From positions 55,111 to 119,110 of the forward strand of contig CAZTOZ010000061.1 in the NCBI GenBank assembly GCA_964614535.1: a stretch of DNA of 64,000 nucleotides, written 5' to 3'. Made by a program: the position numbers and the translations under genes. A model generated the notes under the pieces. That model saw nothing but the letters and a program-made list of their open reading frames with translations, had not been told where the DNA came from and made no database searches. Shown here one piece after another: positions 49,401 through 59,424 of this stretch (positions are counted from its first letter, which is position 1; each line of letters begins with the position of its first letter). Origin of the DNA: JALSHZ01 sp964614535. GTDB lineage: Bacteria > Pseudomonadota > Gammaproteobacteria > UWMA-0217.

Positions 49401-52400
49401 GCCCCCGTCCTCACCAGCGCCACGCTGCCGACGACCACCGACCTGCGAATCCAGGGCAGCTTCAACAGCGCCGCGAACACCACCTACACGCTGGACTACT
49501 ACGAAAACAGCATGGCGGGCAGCAGCACCTACAGCGAGGCCCGCCGCTACCTGGGCTCATCGATCATCACCACCGACGGGTCGGGCAACCAGACCATCGA
49601 CACCCTGCTCACCGGCGTCAACGTAGGAAACGGCAGCCACATCGCCGTCACCGCCACCGATCCCGCCGGCAACACCTCGGAACTCTCCGGCAGCGTCCCG
49701 GTCACCCGCGTGCCGAGCGCCGTCATCGCCACCCTCGCCCCCATCGACGAGGGCGCCTCCGTCACCCTGGACGGCTCCGGCTCCTCGGACCCCGATGGCG
49801 ACAGCCTCAGCTACGCCTGGGATCTGGACAACGACGGAACCTACGGCGACGTCACCGGCATCAATCCCACCGTGGACTGGGCCACCCTGAAAAACCACGG
49901 CATCGACGACGACGGAAGCTACACCATCGGGCTGCAGGTGGACGACGGCAACGGCGGCGTGGCGACGACGACCGCCGTGCTGACGGTGAACAATGTCGCC
50001 CCCACGCTGACGGTCAGCGGCGATCCACAGGCCTGGGCGGGCGTCAGCTACACCCTCAACCTTGCCGCCACCGACCCAGGCAACGACACCATCACCGGCT
50101 GGACGATCAACTGGGGCGACGGCCAGATCGAAACCCTCTCCGGCAACCCGGCAAGCGCCAGCCATGTGTACAGCAACACCGGCTTCACCAACAACATTCT
50201 CGTCTCGGCCACCGATGAGGACAACGCCGCCGGCTATCTGCACAACGACCTCTTCGCTGGCCACTATTCCCCCAACAGCGGGGTCTACCGCATTCAGGGG
50301 AGCTGGGGCAACCCACCAGCGGAGTTCGCCAACGAAGGGGCTCTCGACAAAGCCATCCAGCCGGTCGTCGGCCCGGACGGCAAACTCTACGTCAGCGGCG
50401 AGGCATCCAAGAACGTCCTGCGCTACGATCCCACCACTGGTGCCTATATCGACACCTTCGCCACCCTCAGCGGAAAAGCCGGCGGACTGGCGTTCGGTCC
50501 CGACGGCAACCTCTACGTTGCCAACTACTCCGCCCGGACCATCGAACGTTTCGATCCCGCCACCGGCAATGCGCTGGGCAGCTTCGTCACAGGGATCGGT
50601 GACAACCCCTATGGCCTCACCTTCGGGCCCGACGGCAACCTCTATGTCGGCCTCTACAACGCCGCCGAAATAGTAAAATTCGATGGTAAGACGGGCGCCG
50701 CCCTCGGGGCTTTCGTCACCTCCGGCGCTGGCGGGCTGGGCACGCCGGAACAGATCATCTTTGGCCCCGACGGTCATCTCTACGTGGCCGATGTCACCAA
50801 CAACAGCGTGCTGAAATTCGACGGCGGCACCGGCGCCTATCTTGGGGACTTCATCGCCGCCTCCGAGCCGAACCTCGATCAACCCAACGGCCTGGCCTTT
50901 GGCGCCGACGGCCATCTCTATGTCTCCGATGCCAGCAACGGAGACATCCTGCGCTACGACGGCCGCACCGGCGCCTTCATCGACACCTATGCATCGGGGC
51001 TGTACAAACCTTCACTGCTGGGGTTCTTGCCCGATCTCCAGGTCAAGGTGGTTAGCGAAAACACCGCCCCCACCCTCACCGCCTCGGCCAACGACCCGAC
51101 CTTCACCGAAGGCGGCACTGCCCCGACGCTGTTCTCCTCCACCGCCGTGAGCACCGTCGAAAACGGCCAGACCATCGAGCAACTGGTGCTGACCGTCGGC
51201 AACCTCAATGATGGCAACGACGAGATCATCACCATCGACGGCAGCGATGTGGCGATGGTCGATGGCAGCGGAACCACCGTGAACAGCGGATTCGGTTACA
51301 GCGTGAGCCTCGCCAATGGCACGGCCTCCCTCACGTTGACGACCAGTGGCAGTTCCACCGGAGCGGTCGAAACACTCATCGACGCACTGCGCTATCGGAA
51401 CGACAGCGACGATCCGACACCCGGCGACCGCGTCGTGACGATCACCAGTCTCAAGGACAGCGGCGGCACCGCCAATGGTGGCAGCGATACCGCAACACTG
51501 GCCGTCGCATCGACCGTCACCGTTGCTGCAATCAACGACGCGCCGCTGCTCTCCGGCATCGAGACGACGGCACTGGCCTCCACCGAGAACGATGCCGCCA
51601 CGGCGGTGAGCGCCACCATTTCCGTTGGTGATGTCGACAATGCGACTGTCGATTCCGCCATTATCAAGATCACCAGCAATTACCAGAATGGCGAGGATCT
51701 GCTGGCCTTTGCGGACACCGCCAATATCACGGGCACATGGGATGCCGCCACCGGGACACTGACGCTCTCCGGCAGCGATACGCTGGCCAACTATCAGGCG
51801 GCGCTGCGCAGCGTCACCTATGCCAACAGCTCGGAGAATCCTTCGACGCTGACACGGACGATTTCTTTCACCGTCAACGACGGAGGACTCGATTCCAATA
51901 CGGCGACCCGGGACGTTGCGGTGACGGCGGTCAACGATGCGCCAGTCATCACCACCAATACCGGCGCAACCTTCCAGGAGGCTTCGAGCGGCAACGCCAT
52001 CACCTCCTCGATGCTCAGCGCGAGCGATGTGGACGACAGCGCCACCGGCCTGACCTATACCATCACCGCGCTGCCCGCCAACGGCACGCTGAAACTGTCC
52101 GGGACGGCGCTGGCGCTCAACGGCACTTTCACCCAGGACGACATCGACCATGGCCGGTTGCGCTATGATCACAATGGCTCACAGACGACCAGCGACGTTT
52201 TTTCCTTTACCCTCGCCGATGGCGGCGAGGATGGCGTCGGCACCGTGTCCGCGACGTTCGACATCACGATCGACGCCATCAACCAATTTTCGATCAGCCC
52301 CATTTCGGACATCGACGACTTCCCGGACGAAGTCGTCGAAAATCAACCCGCGGGGACGGTCGTCGGCATCACCGTACAAGCTACCGACGTCGATGGCACG

Positions 52401-54641
52401 GACACCGTCTCCTATGAATTGATCGATTCGGCCAACCAACGCTTCTCGCTCATCCCCCAGACCGGAGAAATCGTCACCGCCACCAGCCTCGATGCCGAGC
52501 AGGCCAGCAGCTACACCATCACCGTTCGCGCCACTTCGACGGACGGCTCCTTCACCACCAAGGATTTCACCATCCGGATACTGGACATCGACGACAACCC
52601 GCCCGTCATTACCGCGGCGACGAACATCAGCGCCACCGAGGATCGGTCGCAACCACTGTCGATCCACACCGAGGCCGACCGGACCGATGACGTGATGTCC
52701 TTCGAAATGTCCGTCACCAACGGCATACTGACCTTTACGGCGGCAAACGGCACCACCATCGTCGACGGAGGCAGCGGGCAGGCATCGGCAACCCTGTCCG
52801 GCACAGCCGATGCGATCAATGCAACCCTGGAAACCCTTGGCTACAGGGGCGCGGCAAATTTCCACGGCGAGGAGACACTCCGTCTCATTGCCACCGACGA
52901 AACCGGACAGCGCACACAGCACGACATCCTGATCGACGTCGCGCCGACCAACGACCCGCCAGCGATTTTCGCGAATACCACCCAACTGACCGCCGACCAC
53001 CGGGCGATTGCGCCGATCCAGGCGGGCGGTCTGTCCATCGAAGACGTCGATGCCGCCGACGGGCAGCTCACTCTCACCCTTCAGGTGGGCAGCGGCCGGC
53101 TCCATGTGGAGAGTGGCGGCAGTGGCGTCTCCATCGGCGGCGGCAACGACAGCCAGACGGTGACACTGACGGGGACGCTCTCACAGCTCAATGCCCTGCT
53201 GGCCGGCACGGCCAACGGAGACGGCGGCATCACCTGGCTCGGCAGCCTCGACGACACCGTCCGTTCCATCACCGTTCAGGTGACGGTCGACGATCTCGGC
53301 AATACCGGCGGCGGCCCGCTCACCGATACACTGGAATTCACCATCGAGGTGCCGGCGCGAAAAACCAATGCCCCCATCACCATCGACGAGGACGGCGCTC
53401 CGGTGACGCTGTCGCTGGCAACACTGTTCGGCATCGACGACACCAGCGGCATGACATTTTCTCTCGAAAACCCGTCGGCCGGCTCGCCGATCGAGACGAC
53501 CATTGCCAACGGCGCACTGACGATCACACCCCTGCCCGACCAGCATGGCACCACGACGTTGACGCTGGTCGCCCACACCGCCGAGGGAACGACCCTGGAA
53601 ACATCGATCGACGTCATCGTACAAAGCATACCCGATGCACCGCAGGTCAAGGCCACGCCCATCGAAGGCTCTCCGGACAACGCGCTGCGGGTCGAGATCA
53701 CCCTCAGCGATGCCGACCGCAACGCCGCCGGGCCCGAACCGGACATCCAATTCTTTTTTGTTTCGGACATCAACGGCGGACGGCTCTTCCTCTCCGACGG
53801 CACCACGCCGGTGCCGGACGGCAGCTTCGTCTCGCGGCAGGAGGCCGAAGCCGGCCTGATCTTCATTCCGGAAAACGGTACCGACACTGCCAGCTCCCTG
53901 CGGTTCTCGGTGTTGGGTGCGTTCAACGACCGGGGGCTGCCCCCTGGGGCCGAACGCCAGACGGTCGAGTTCTCCATCCAGCCCCCCACCGTCGACCAGA
54001 CGCCGCCACCGGAGCGGCCCGCCATCGAGGAGGTGCCGTCCGCGGAAGAGACCGGGGCCCAGGAAGACGAGAATTCGGACAACGGCACTCTGCTGTTGCA
54101 ACACGCCATCGAGGATTCACAGCAGGAGAGAAGCCGCGGCGAGGCCCAGCCGGTGATCGCGCCGCTGCTGTTCGACATCGATCCGGTCACGCCACCGGAA
54201 CACGAGATTCGGACGATCGACGATTTCAGCGTGCTGGGCAATGGCGACGATCGACGCACCGTCGAGCACACCGAATTCGCCCAGCTATTGACCCGCTATC
54301 TCGACGAGATCGAACGTCAGCGCGACCTTCTGATCGTGAACAGCTACGAACATCTGTTCGACTCATTGGAGAAGATCCGCCAGCAGATCGACGGCCTCGG
54401 CCTCTCCGACCGTACCATCGTCGGCACCGCGGTGGTGGCCTCGGCCGGTCTGTCGGCGGGTTATGTGGTGTGGATGCTGCGCAGCGGGCTGTTGATCAGC
54501 TCGATGATGTTCTCGGCACCGGCCTGGAGCATCGCCGACCCCCTCAGCATCCTCAACGCGCGACGCGATGACGAGGACGACGAATCGCTCGAGGACATCG
54601 TCACCAAGGGCGCCAGAAGAAGAACCCCCTCATCAGCATAG
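46452..54641 (+). CDS. Giant mosaic surface protein (LEPR motif, DUF4347, beta-helix, PKD, NHL propeller, cadherin-like repeats)
   Basis: The 2729-residue protein has an N-terminal LIEELEPRILYSADP motif (residues 13-27). DUF4347 follows at about 70-235 (IHILSHADDGTLNIG, ADILIYGCNLAASRDG). Then come beta-rich repeats to 620, a CSLREA-like entry (SISLREAILAANN) into a right-handed beta-helix (630-955, many NTIGGT and GNYIGT repeats), a PKD domain (about 1085-1190), and an NHL-like propeller (1265-1525) with five xGPDGxLYV repeats. Cadherin/Ig-like repeats run to about 2400, and an acidic Pro/Glu region and a hydrophobic segment (VVASAGLSAGYVVWMLRSGL, about 2655-2690) end the protein. There is no ordinary signal peptide and no RTX repeats. 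ATG 46452 is chosen because LEPR motifs lie close to the N-terminus. The probable role is adhesion. Confidence 0.88.
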   Translation: MACKHHSTRRAPLIEELEPRILYSADPFVLSPLTVDGADGSVVTTAVTPPLTTADDPSTDSSTTAVAAPLREVIFVDTAIDGYEILLEELLRSLPDGRQPDIVLLDANRNGIAQIDQSLDEIGPVDAIHILSHADDGTLNIGNTRLSRENIDDHGDLLLGWRERLTPDADILIYGCNLAASRDGMALIDDIATLTGADVAASDDLTGNGADGGDWILEYHSGLIEAQALTPDDHWRGTLALTPTNERLVNTTTSGVQDTAGETRGSRNAVAMDSNGNYVVVWSDAGQDGSGYGVFAQRFDAAGNKLGGEFRVNQTTADHQYRASVAMADNGDFVVTWTSENQDGPAPSIYARRFNADGSAAGTEFRVNDAFNAQSNASIAMAGDGRFVIVWQGNGSGDSDGIYGKLFDAAGNGGSEFRINATDNGAETNPAVAMNDNGWFSVVWHSGGDLLNTLYDDSGNPQYAETVVNSSFGVTLSAHPAIALDATGISTIAWRSENFSNDGIYFNQIDSSGSKLSTSGENVSGSGDPDSTSPSISLDSTTGSFIIVYEETVSGNGKEIFAAAYASDRTLLWGPTQINQTTNNDQLNASIALLDTSNFVTVWSGEGNGDSDGVFLRQYSTNTLTVDTASDISDGDTSSITALLANKGGDGSISLREAILAANNTANGNTPDRIVFDVAGTQTITLGSALPVISDAVVIDGTTDPDFAGSPVIQLDGSGLGATTDGLNVSAGGSTIRGLVITGFGGDGIDLNGNGNNLVEGNYIGVGTDGATVAGNGTGIRISAGSANNTIGGTSTGSRNIVSGNSAYGILIQDSGSTGNTIIGNYIGTNANGDTGLSGSATGLRIFGADNNTIGGTTAASRNLISGNAFGVSLYDADGNSVQGNYIGTDASGLLNAGNTNSGIIIQGTSVNNTIGGTGTGEANIIANNNGSGVLLASTVVDNTIRGNSIYGNTGLAIDLNGDGSANPNDTGDTDSGANNLQNAPVLTSATLPTTTDLRIQGSFNSAANTTYTLDYYENSMAGSSTYSEARRYLGSSIITTDGSGNQTIDTLLTGVNVGNGSHIAVTATDPAGNTSELSGSVPVTRVPSAVIATLAPIDEGASVTLDGSGSSDPDGDSLSYAWDLDNDGTYGDVTGINPTVDWATLKNHGIDDDGSYTIGLQVDDGNGGVATTTAVLTVNNVAPTLTVSGDPQAWAGVSYTLNLAATDPGNDTITGWTINWGDGQIETLSGNPASASHVYSNTGFTNNILVSATDEDNAAGYLHNDLFAGHYSPNSGVYRIQGSWGNPPAEFANEGALDKAIQPVVGPDGKLYVSGEASKNVLRYDPTTGAYIDTFATLSGKAGGLAFGPDGNLYVANYSARTIERFDPATGNALGSFVTGIGDNPYGLTFGPDGNLYVGLYNAAEIVKFDGKTGAALGAFVTSGAGGLGTPEQIIFGPDGHLYVADVTNNSVLKFDGGTGAYLGDFIAASEPNLDQPNGLAFGADGHLYVSDASNGDILRYDGRTGAFIDTYASGLYKPSLLGFLPDLQVKVVSENTAPTLTASANDPTFTEGGTAPTLFSSTAVSTVENGQTIEQLVLTVGNLNDGNDEIITIDGSDVAMVDGSGTTVNSGFGYSVSLANGTASLTLTTSGSSTGAVETLIDALRYRNDSDDPTPGDRVVTITSLKDSGGTANGGSDTATLAVASTVTVAAINDAPLLSGIETTALASTENDAATAVSATISVGDVDNATVDSAIIKITSNYQNGEDLLAFADTANITGTWDAATGTLTLSGSDTLANYQAALRSVTYANSSENPSTLTRTISFTVNDGGLDSNTATRDVAVTAVNDAPVITTNTGATFQEASSGNAITSSMLSASDVDDSATGLTYTITALPANGTLKLSGTALALNGTFTQDDIDHGRLRYDHNGSQTTSDVFSFTLADGGEDGVGTVSATFDITIDAINQFSISPISDIDDFPDEVVENQPAGTVVGITVQATDVDGTDTVSYELIDSANQRFSLIPQTGEIVTATSLDAEQASSYTITVRATSTDGSFTTKDFTIRILDIDDNPPVITAATNISATEDRSQPLSIHTEADRTDDVMSFEMSVTNGILTFTAANGTTIVDGGSGQASATLSGTADAINATLETLGYRGAANFHGEETLRLIATDETGQRTQHDILIDVAPTNDPPAIFANTTQLTADHRAIAPIQAGGLSIEDVDAADGQLTLTLQVGSGRLHVESGGSGVSIGGGNDSQTVTLTGTLSQLNALLAGTANGDGGITWLGSLDDTVRSITVQVTVDDLGNTGGGPLTDTLEFTIEVPARKTNAPITIDEDGAPVTLSLATLFGIDDTSGMTFSLENPSAGSPIETTIANGALTITPLPDQHGTTTLTLVAHTAEGTTLETSIDVIVQSIPDAPQVKATPIEGSPDNALRVEITLSDADRNAAGPEPDIQFFFVSDINGGRLFLSDGTTPVPDGSFVSRQEAEAGLIFIPENGTDTASSLRFSVLGAFNDRGLPPGAERQTVEFSIQPPTVDQTPPPERPAIEEVPSAEETGAQEDENSDNGTLLLQHAIEDSQQERSRGEAQPVIAPLLFDIDPVTPPEHEIRTIDDFSVLGNGDDRRTVEHTEFAQLLTRYLDEIERQRDLLIVNSYEHLFDSLEKIRQQIDGLGLSDRTIVGTAVVASAGLSAGYVVWMLRSGLLISSMMFSAPAWSIADPLSILNARRDDEDDESLEDIVTKGARRRTPSSA

Positions 54642-54658
54642 GACCGCAGGAACCAAGG

Positions 54659-57535
54659 ATGAAATCCACCCTACGCATCACCCTACCACTGGCCGGCATC
54701 GTCGTGACGCTGGTCCTGCTCGCCAGCTTCTTCGGTCTGATTCCGGACCGGGACCGGATGATCGAAGGCAACCGCGCGGTATTGGCCGAATCGATCGCCA
54801 TTCACGTCACCTCACTGATGCTCGGCCAGCAGACCCACCTGATCGAAAAAGATCTGGAATACTACGCGCGCCGCCATGAAGACCTGTTGAGTATCGGCGT
54901 GCGACGGGCCGACGGGTTTCTCATTGCCGCCATCGGAGACCACGACCAACACTGGAAACAGACCGATGGCGAGGTTTCGACGCAACATCAGATCAAAGTG
55001 CCCCTGTGGAACGGCGACCACAAATGGGGGGAGGTGGAGCTGCGTTTCGAGCCGTTGCACGGCAGCGACCTGAAAAGCCTGTTGCAACGGCCGGCCATCC
55101 AACTGCCCATCGGCATGGGAGTGGCCAGTTTCGTAATCTTCTTCTTGCTGTTCCATTCGCGCGGCCAAGCCATCCATAGCACCGGGGCCGTCCCATCGCG
55201 CGTTCAGAACGCCCTCGACACCCTGGCCGAGGGTCTGCTCATCGTCGATCCCAAAGGCCAGATCATGCTCGCCAACGATGCCTTCGGAAGCTTCGTCTCG
55301 GAAGACCCAGAGGCCCTTCAGGGCCGCAATGCCAGCGAGCTGGCGTGGCGCGACGGAGCCGGCAAACCGCTGGCGAAGGAGGACTACCCCTGGATGCGGG
55401 CGATCCGCAGTGGTCAGGTGCAGAAGAGCGAGCCGCTGCAACTGCGCACCGGCGACGGCAAGACGCTGGACCTGCAAGTCTCCTGCTCACCTGTCATGGC
55501 CGAGAACGGCAAGGCCACCGGCGCGCTGGTGAGCTTCGACGACATCAGCGAGCTGCGCAAGAAAGAGCTGGAGCTGGAGAAGTCCCGCGCCGAGGCGGAG
55601 GCCGCCAACCAGGCCAAGAGCGCCTTTCTCGCCAATATGAGCCATGAGATCCGCACGCCGATGAACGCCATTCTCGGGTTCACCGAGATTCTCAAACGCG
55701 GCTATGTGCAGAACCAGAAGGAGAGCCTGCGCTACCTGAACATCATCAATTCCAGCGGCAAGAGCCTGCTCGATCTGATCAACGACATTCTCGATCTGTC
55801 GAAGGTGGAGTCGGGCAAGATGGAGATGGAGATCACCCGCATCCAGCCCTACCGGATCGTCTATGAGGCGATCCAGGTACTGGCCCTGCGCGCCAGCGAA
55901 AAGGGCATCCGGCTGGACTATGACGTGGTCGGGGAGATCCCCGAATACATCGAATCCGATCCGACCCGGCTGCGGCAGATGATCATCAACCTCGTCGGCA
56001 ACGCCATCAAGTTCACCGAAGAAGGCGGCGTCCGGGTCGTCTGCCGCTTCCGCGACGACCCGGTGAAACCGATGATGGAGTTCGAGATCACCGACAGCGG
56101 CATCGGCATGACACCGGAACAGCTCGAAAACATCTTCAACCCCTTCGTTCAGGCGGACAGCTCGACCACCCGCCGTTTTGGCGGCACCGGCCTCGGCCTG
56201 ACCATCAGCAAGCGTTTCGCCGAGGCACTGGGTGGCGACATCCACGTCACCAGCGAGCCGGGCAAGGGCAGCACCTTCACCATTGCCATCGCCACCGGCG
56301 ATCTGGAGGGCGTGCGCTTCATCGAACCGGAGGAGATCGACCTCGCGGCCGAGGCGGATGAGCAAGGTCTCGTGACTCGTTGGGTACTGCCGGCGGCACG
56401 GGTGCTGGTCGTCGACGACGGGGCGGAAAACCGCGAGCTGGTGCGGTTCCTGCTCGAAGAGGCGGGACTGACGGTGGAGGAGGCGGAAAACGGACGTGAA
56501 GGTCTGGAGAAGGCGACGGCCACCGCCTATGACCTGATCCTCATGGACGTACAGATGCCGGAGATGGATGGCTTCACCGCGACCCGGAAAATGCGTGAGC
56601 ATGGTCTGGAGACCCCGATCATCGCCCTGACGGCCAACGCCATGAAAGGGTTCGAGCAGGACTGCCTCGATGCCGGCTACTCCGGCTATTTCTCGAAACC
56701 GATCGACGTCGACCGGTTCATGGAAAAAATGGCGGAACTGCTGGGCGGCCGACGGGTCACCGTCCCGCGTGACACGACGCCCGGCGCGGAGAACGGCGCG
56801 ACGGAGGCACGTGCGACACCGGAGGGCCGCGAGGATACCGACCGCACCCCCATCTATCCCGAGTTGCCGATCCAGAGCGAAAAACTGGAGGCCATCGCCG
56901 CGAGGTTCATTCCCCGGGTCCGGACGCAGTACCAGGCAATGGCCGAGTGCTGGCAAAACCGTGATCTCGATCAGCTTGCAAGTCTCGCTCATTGGCTAAA
57001 AGGCGCCGGTGGTACCGTTGGTTTTAAAGTTTTTCACGAACCTGCCGCTACACTGGAAAAGGCGGCAAAAAGCGGAGAGGTCGCGGCCATCGAACCGTTA
57101 CTGGAGGAGATCTCGAATCTCTGCGCGCGGCTGGCGGTACGCAGCCAGCCGGCCGACACGGCGCCCGATGAACAGAACGGCCCGGATTTCGGGCCGCTGC
57201 CCGACGGGCCGATCCGCTCGCGGCTGGCGGACAACCCGCGGTTTCAGCGCATCATCCACAGTTTCGTGGAAAAGCTGGAAGAGAAGATGGCCGATATGGA
57301 TGCCCTGCTGGCCAGCGGGGACATGGAAGGGCTGAGAACGCTGGCGCACTGGCTCAAGGGATCGGGCGGGTCGGTCGGGTTCGACGATTTCACCGCGCCG
57401 GCCCGGGAGCTGGAGCGGCTCGCCAAGGCGGGCGACAGCGACGGCCTGCACGAAGTGATCGATTATCTGAAGAGACTGGCCGGGGCGATCGAAACCCCGC
57501 CGGTCACAGAGGAAAGACCGACATCCGCCGCTTGA
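54659..57535 (+). CDS. Hybrid sensor histidine kinase with PAS, receiver and two tandem Hpt domains
   Basis: The 958-residue protein has TM1 (about residues 5-27), a periplasmic region to 143, TM2 ([18 protein letters not shown]), PAS (180-300), HisKA ([19 protein letters not shown], His near 325), ATPase ([19 protein letters not shown]), a receiver (579-695, with [15 protein letters not shown]) and two Hpt domains (about 745-825 and 860-945) whose phospho-His lie in [14 protein letters not shown] and [14 protein letters not shown]. The two Hpt copies look like a duplication. It starts 17 bp after the giant gene with CAAGG before the ATG, so both are probably cotranscribed. Confidence 0.95.
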   Translation: MKSTLRITLPLAGIVVTLVLLASFFGLIPDRDRMIEGNRAVLAESIAIHVTSLMLGQQTHLIEKDLEYYARRHEDLLSIGVRRADGFLIAAIGDHDQHWKQTDGEVSTQHQIKVPLWNGDHKWGEVELRFEPLHGSDLKSLLQRPAIQLPIGMGVASFVIFFLLFHSRGQAIHSTGAVPSRVQNALDTLAEGLLIVDPKGQIMLANDAFGSFVSEDPEALQGRNASELAWRDGAGKPLAKEDYPWMRAIRSGQVQKSEPLQLRTGDGKTLDLQVSCSPVMAENGKATGALVSFDDISELRKKELELEKSRAEAEAANQAKSAFLANMSHEIRTPMNAILGFTEILKRGYVQNQKESLRYLNIINSSGKSLLDLINDILDLSKVESGKMEMEITRIQPYRIVYEAIQVLALRASEKGIRLDYDVVGEIPEYIESDPTRLRQMIINLVGNAIKFTEEGGVRVVCRFRDDPVKPMMEFEITDSGIGMTPEQLENIFNPFVQADSSTTRRFGGTGLGLTISKRFAEALGGDIHVTSEPGKGSTFTIAIATGDLEGVRFIEPEEIDLAAEADEQGLVTRWVLPAARVLVVDDGAENRELVRFLLEEAGLTVEEAENGREGLEKATATAYDLILMDVQMPEMDGFTATRKMREHGLETPIIALTANAMKGFEQDCLDAGYSGYFSKPIDVDRFMEKMAELLGGRRVTVPRDTTPGAENGATEARATPEGREDTDRTPIYPELPIQSEKLEAIAARFIPRVRTQYQAMAECWQNRDLDQLASLAHWLKGAGGTVGFKVFHEPAATLEKAAKSGEVAAIEPLLEEISNLCARLAVRSQPADTAPDEQNGPDFGPLPDGPIRSRLADNPRFQRIIHSFVEKLEEKMADMDALLASGDMEGLRTLAHWLKGSGGSVGFDDFTAPARELERLAKAGDSDGLHEVIDYLKRLAGAIETPPVTEERPTSAA

Positions 57536-57655
57536 ACGACCGACGACATGCACCGGGACGTTCGGCATAGGGGGGCTGTGCGCGGCATGGGAATGGACTT
57601 TTTTCACGACCTGAAAGAATTACGCTGACGACAACAAGAACCAGGCAAAGGGCAT

Positions 57656-59419
57656 ATGGACATCGAGTTTCACAACCCGGATCTCACATCCGCGAAAATC
57701 ATGATGATCGACGACGAGCCGATCAACATGGAGATCGTTCAGGCATTGCTCGAAGACGCGGGATACAAGAATTTCGTTCTCGAGGACCAGCCGCTACGGG
57801 CGATGGACACACTGGAGAACGAACAGCCGGACATGCTGATCCTCGATTTGATGATGCCCGAGAAAGATGGTTTCGAGCTACTCAGGGAGATTCGGCGCCA
57901 GGAGCGCTACCAGCATCTTCCGGTCATCATTCTCACCTCGGCCAACGACAACGAGAGCAAGCTGCGAGTGCTCGAACTGGGCGCCACCGATCTGCTGTTC
58001 AAGCCGGTCGACCCCACCGAACTGGTGCTGCGGGTCTACAACACCCTCTCCTCCAAATCGTATCTCGACCAGCTGGCCTACTACGATCCGGTCACCCACC
58101 TGCCCAACAGCCGCATGTTCCAGGAGCATTTCGAGTGGGTACTGAGAAAATCCCACCGCCACGAGGACCGGCTGGCGATCCTCAATATCTCCCTCGACGA
58201 TTTCGGACGCATCAATGCGGCGATGGGACACGAAGCCGGCGACAGCGTACTCCATCAGGCGGCCAACCTGATCCGCGAGGTGGTGCGTGACAGCGACATC
58301 GTTGCCAGCGTCGGCCGCACCGGCAACCGCAACGCAAACCTCTACCGGAGTGAAAACGGCGCCTTCATGCTGCTGCTGGAGAGGATCCGGCGCCCCGAGG
58401 ACGCGGCGCGCGTGGCCGAACGTATCCTCGCGGCGATGGACCGCCCCCTGCAGGCGCAGGACACCGAAGTCTATCTCACCTGCAGCATCGGCATCGTCAC
58501 CTACCCCGAGGAGGGGGACGACCCCAACACGCTGGTGCGGCTCGCCAACACCGCCCGTGACTACGTCAAGACCAAGGGTGGCAATGCCTTCCAGTTCTCG
58601 TCGTCGGTCATCGACATGTCCTATCGCAACCGCCTCAGCATGGAAGCACGGCTGCGCAAGGCGCTGGAGCGGGAGGAATTCAAACTCTATTTCCAGCCCA
58701 AGGTCGATCTCGACAGCGGTCGCATCCTGGGTGCCGAAGCGTTGCTGCGCTGGTTCAACGGCGATCAGGGGATGGTGTCGCCCCTGGAGTTCATCCCCAT
58801 CGCCGAGGAGACCGGCCTGATCATTCCGATCGGCAAATGGGTGCTGGAGACCACCTGCGAGCAGCTCAAGCGGTGGAACACCATCTGCGACGGCCGGATC
58901 AGCCTGAGCGCCAATGTGTCGGCACGGCAGTTTCAGAATGCCCGTTTCATCGATGAAGTGGAAAAAATCATCGCCAGCCGCGGGATCGATCCAAAAACCC
59001 TGACGCTGGAGATCACCGAGAGCCTGCTGATGCAGGACATCGAACAGAACATCGCGTTGATGACGCGACTCAAGGCGATGGGGCTGAAACTCTCCATCGA
59101 CGACTTCGGCACCGGCTATTCGTCACTCTCCTATCTGAAGAACCTGCCCGTCGACGAGTTGAAAATCGACCGCTCGTTCATCATGGACGTTCCCGACAAG
59201 GAGGACAGCTGCGCCATCGTCTCGGCGATCATCTATCTGGCGCGCAAACTGGGTTTCCGCACCGTTGCCGAGGGGATCGAGACCCGGGAGCAGGTGGAAT
59301 ACCTGCGCAACGAACACTGCGAACAGTACCAGGGGTTCTACTTCAGCAAACCGGTGCCGGCGGCCGACATGACCCGCATGCTGCTGAGCGAACGTACCGC
59401 AGCCACCCACTCACTGTAA
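57656..59419 (+). CDS. Response regulator with degenerate GGDEF and intact EAL (c-di-GMP phosphodiesterase)
   Basis: The 587-residue protein has a receiver (about residues 14-130; Asp in MLILDLMMPEKDGF), a GGDEF-fold domain (150-310) whose signature is replaced by RSENGAFMLLLE and cannot make c-di-GMP, and an EAL domain (325-575). The EAL catalytic set is complete: GAEALLRWF, SANVSARQF, TLEITESLL, IDDFGTGYSSLSYL, ELKIDRSFI, VAEGIETREQ and QGFYFSKP. It should therefore degrade c-di-GMP. AAAGGG precedes the ATG. It is placed 120 bp after the double-Hpt kinase, its likely phosphodonor. Confidence 0.95.
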   Translation: MDIEFHNPDLTSAKIMMIDDEPINMEIVQALLEDAGYKNFVLEDQPLRAMDTLENEQPDMLILDLMMPEKDGFELLREIRRQERYQHLPVIILTSANDNESKLRVLELGATDLLFKPVDPTELVLRVYNTLSSKSYLDQLAYYDPVTHLPNSRMFQEHFEWVLRKSHRHEDRLAILNISLDDFGRINAAMGHEAGDSVLHQAANLIREVVRDSDIVASVGRTGNRNANLYRSENGAFMLLLERIRRPEDAARVAERILAAMDRPLQAQDTEVYLTCSIGIVTYPEEGDDPNTLVRLANTARDYVKTKGGNAFQFSSSVIDMSYRNRLSMEARLRKALEREEFKLYFQPKVDLDSGRILGAEALLRWFNGDQGMVSPLEFIPIAEETGLIIPIGKWVLETTCEQLKRWNTICDGRISLSANVSARQFQNARFIDEVEKIIASRGIDPKTLTLEITESLLMQDIEQNIALMTRLKAMGLKLSIDDFGTGYSSLSYLKNLPVDELKIDRSFIMDVPDKEDSCAIVSAIIYLARKLGFRTVAEGIETREQVEYLRNEHCEQYQGFYFSKPVPAADMTRMLLSERTAATHSL

Positions 59420-59424
59420 CGATC

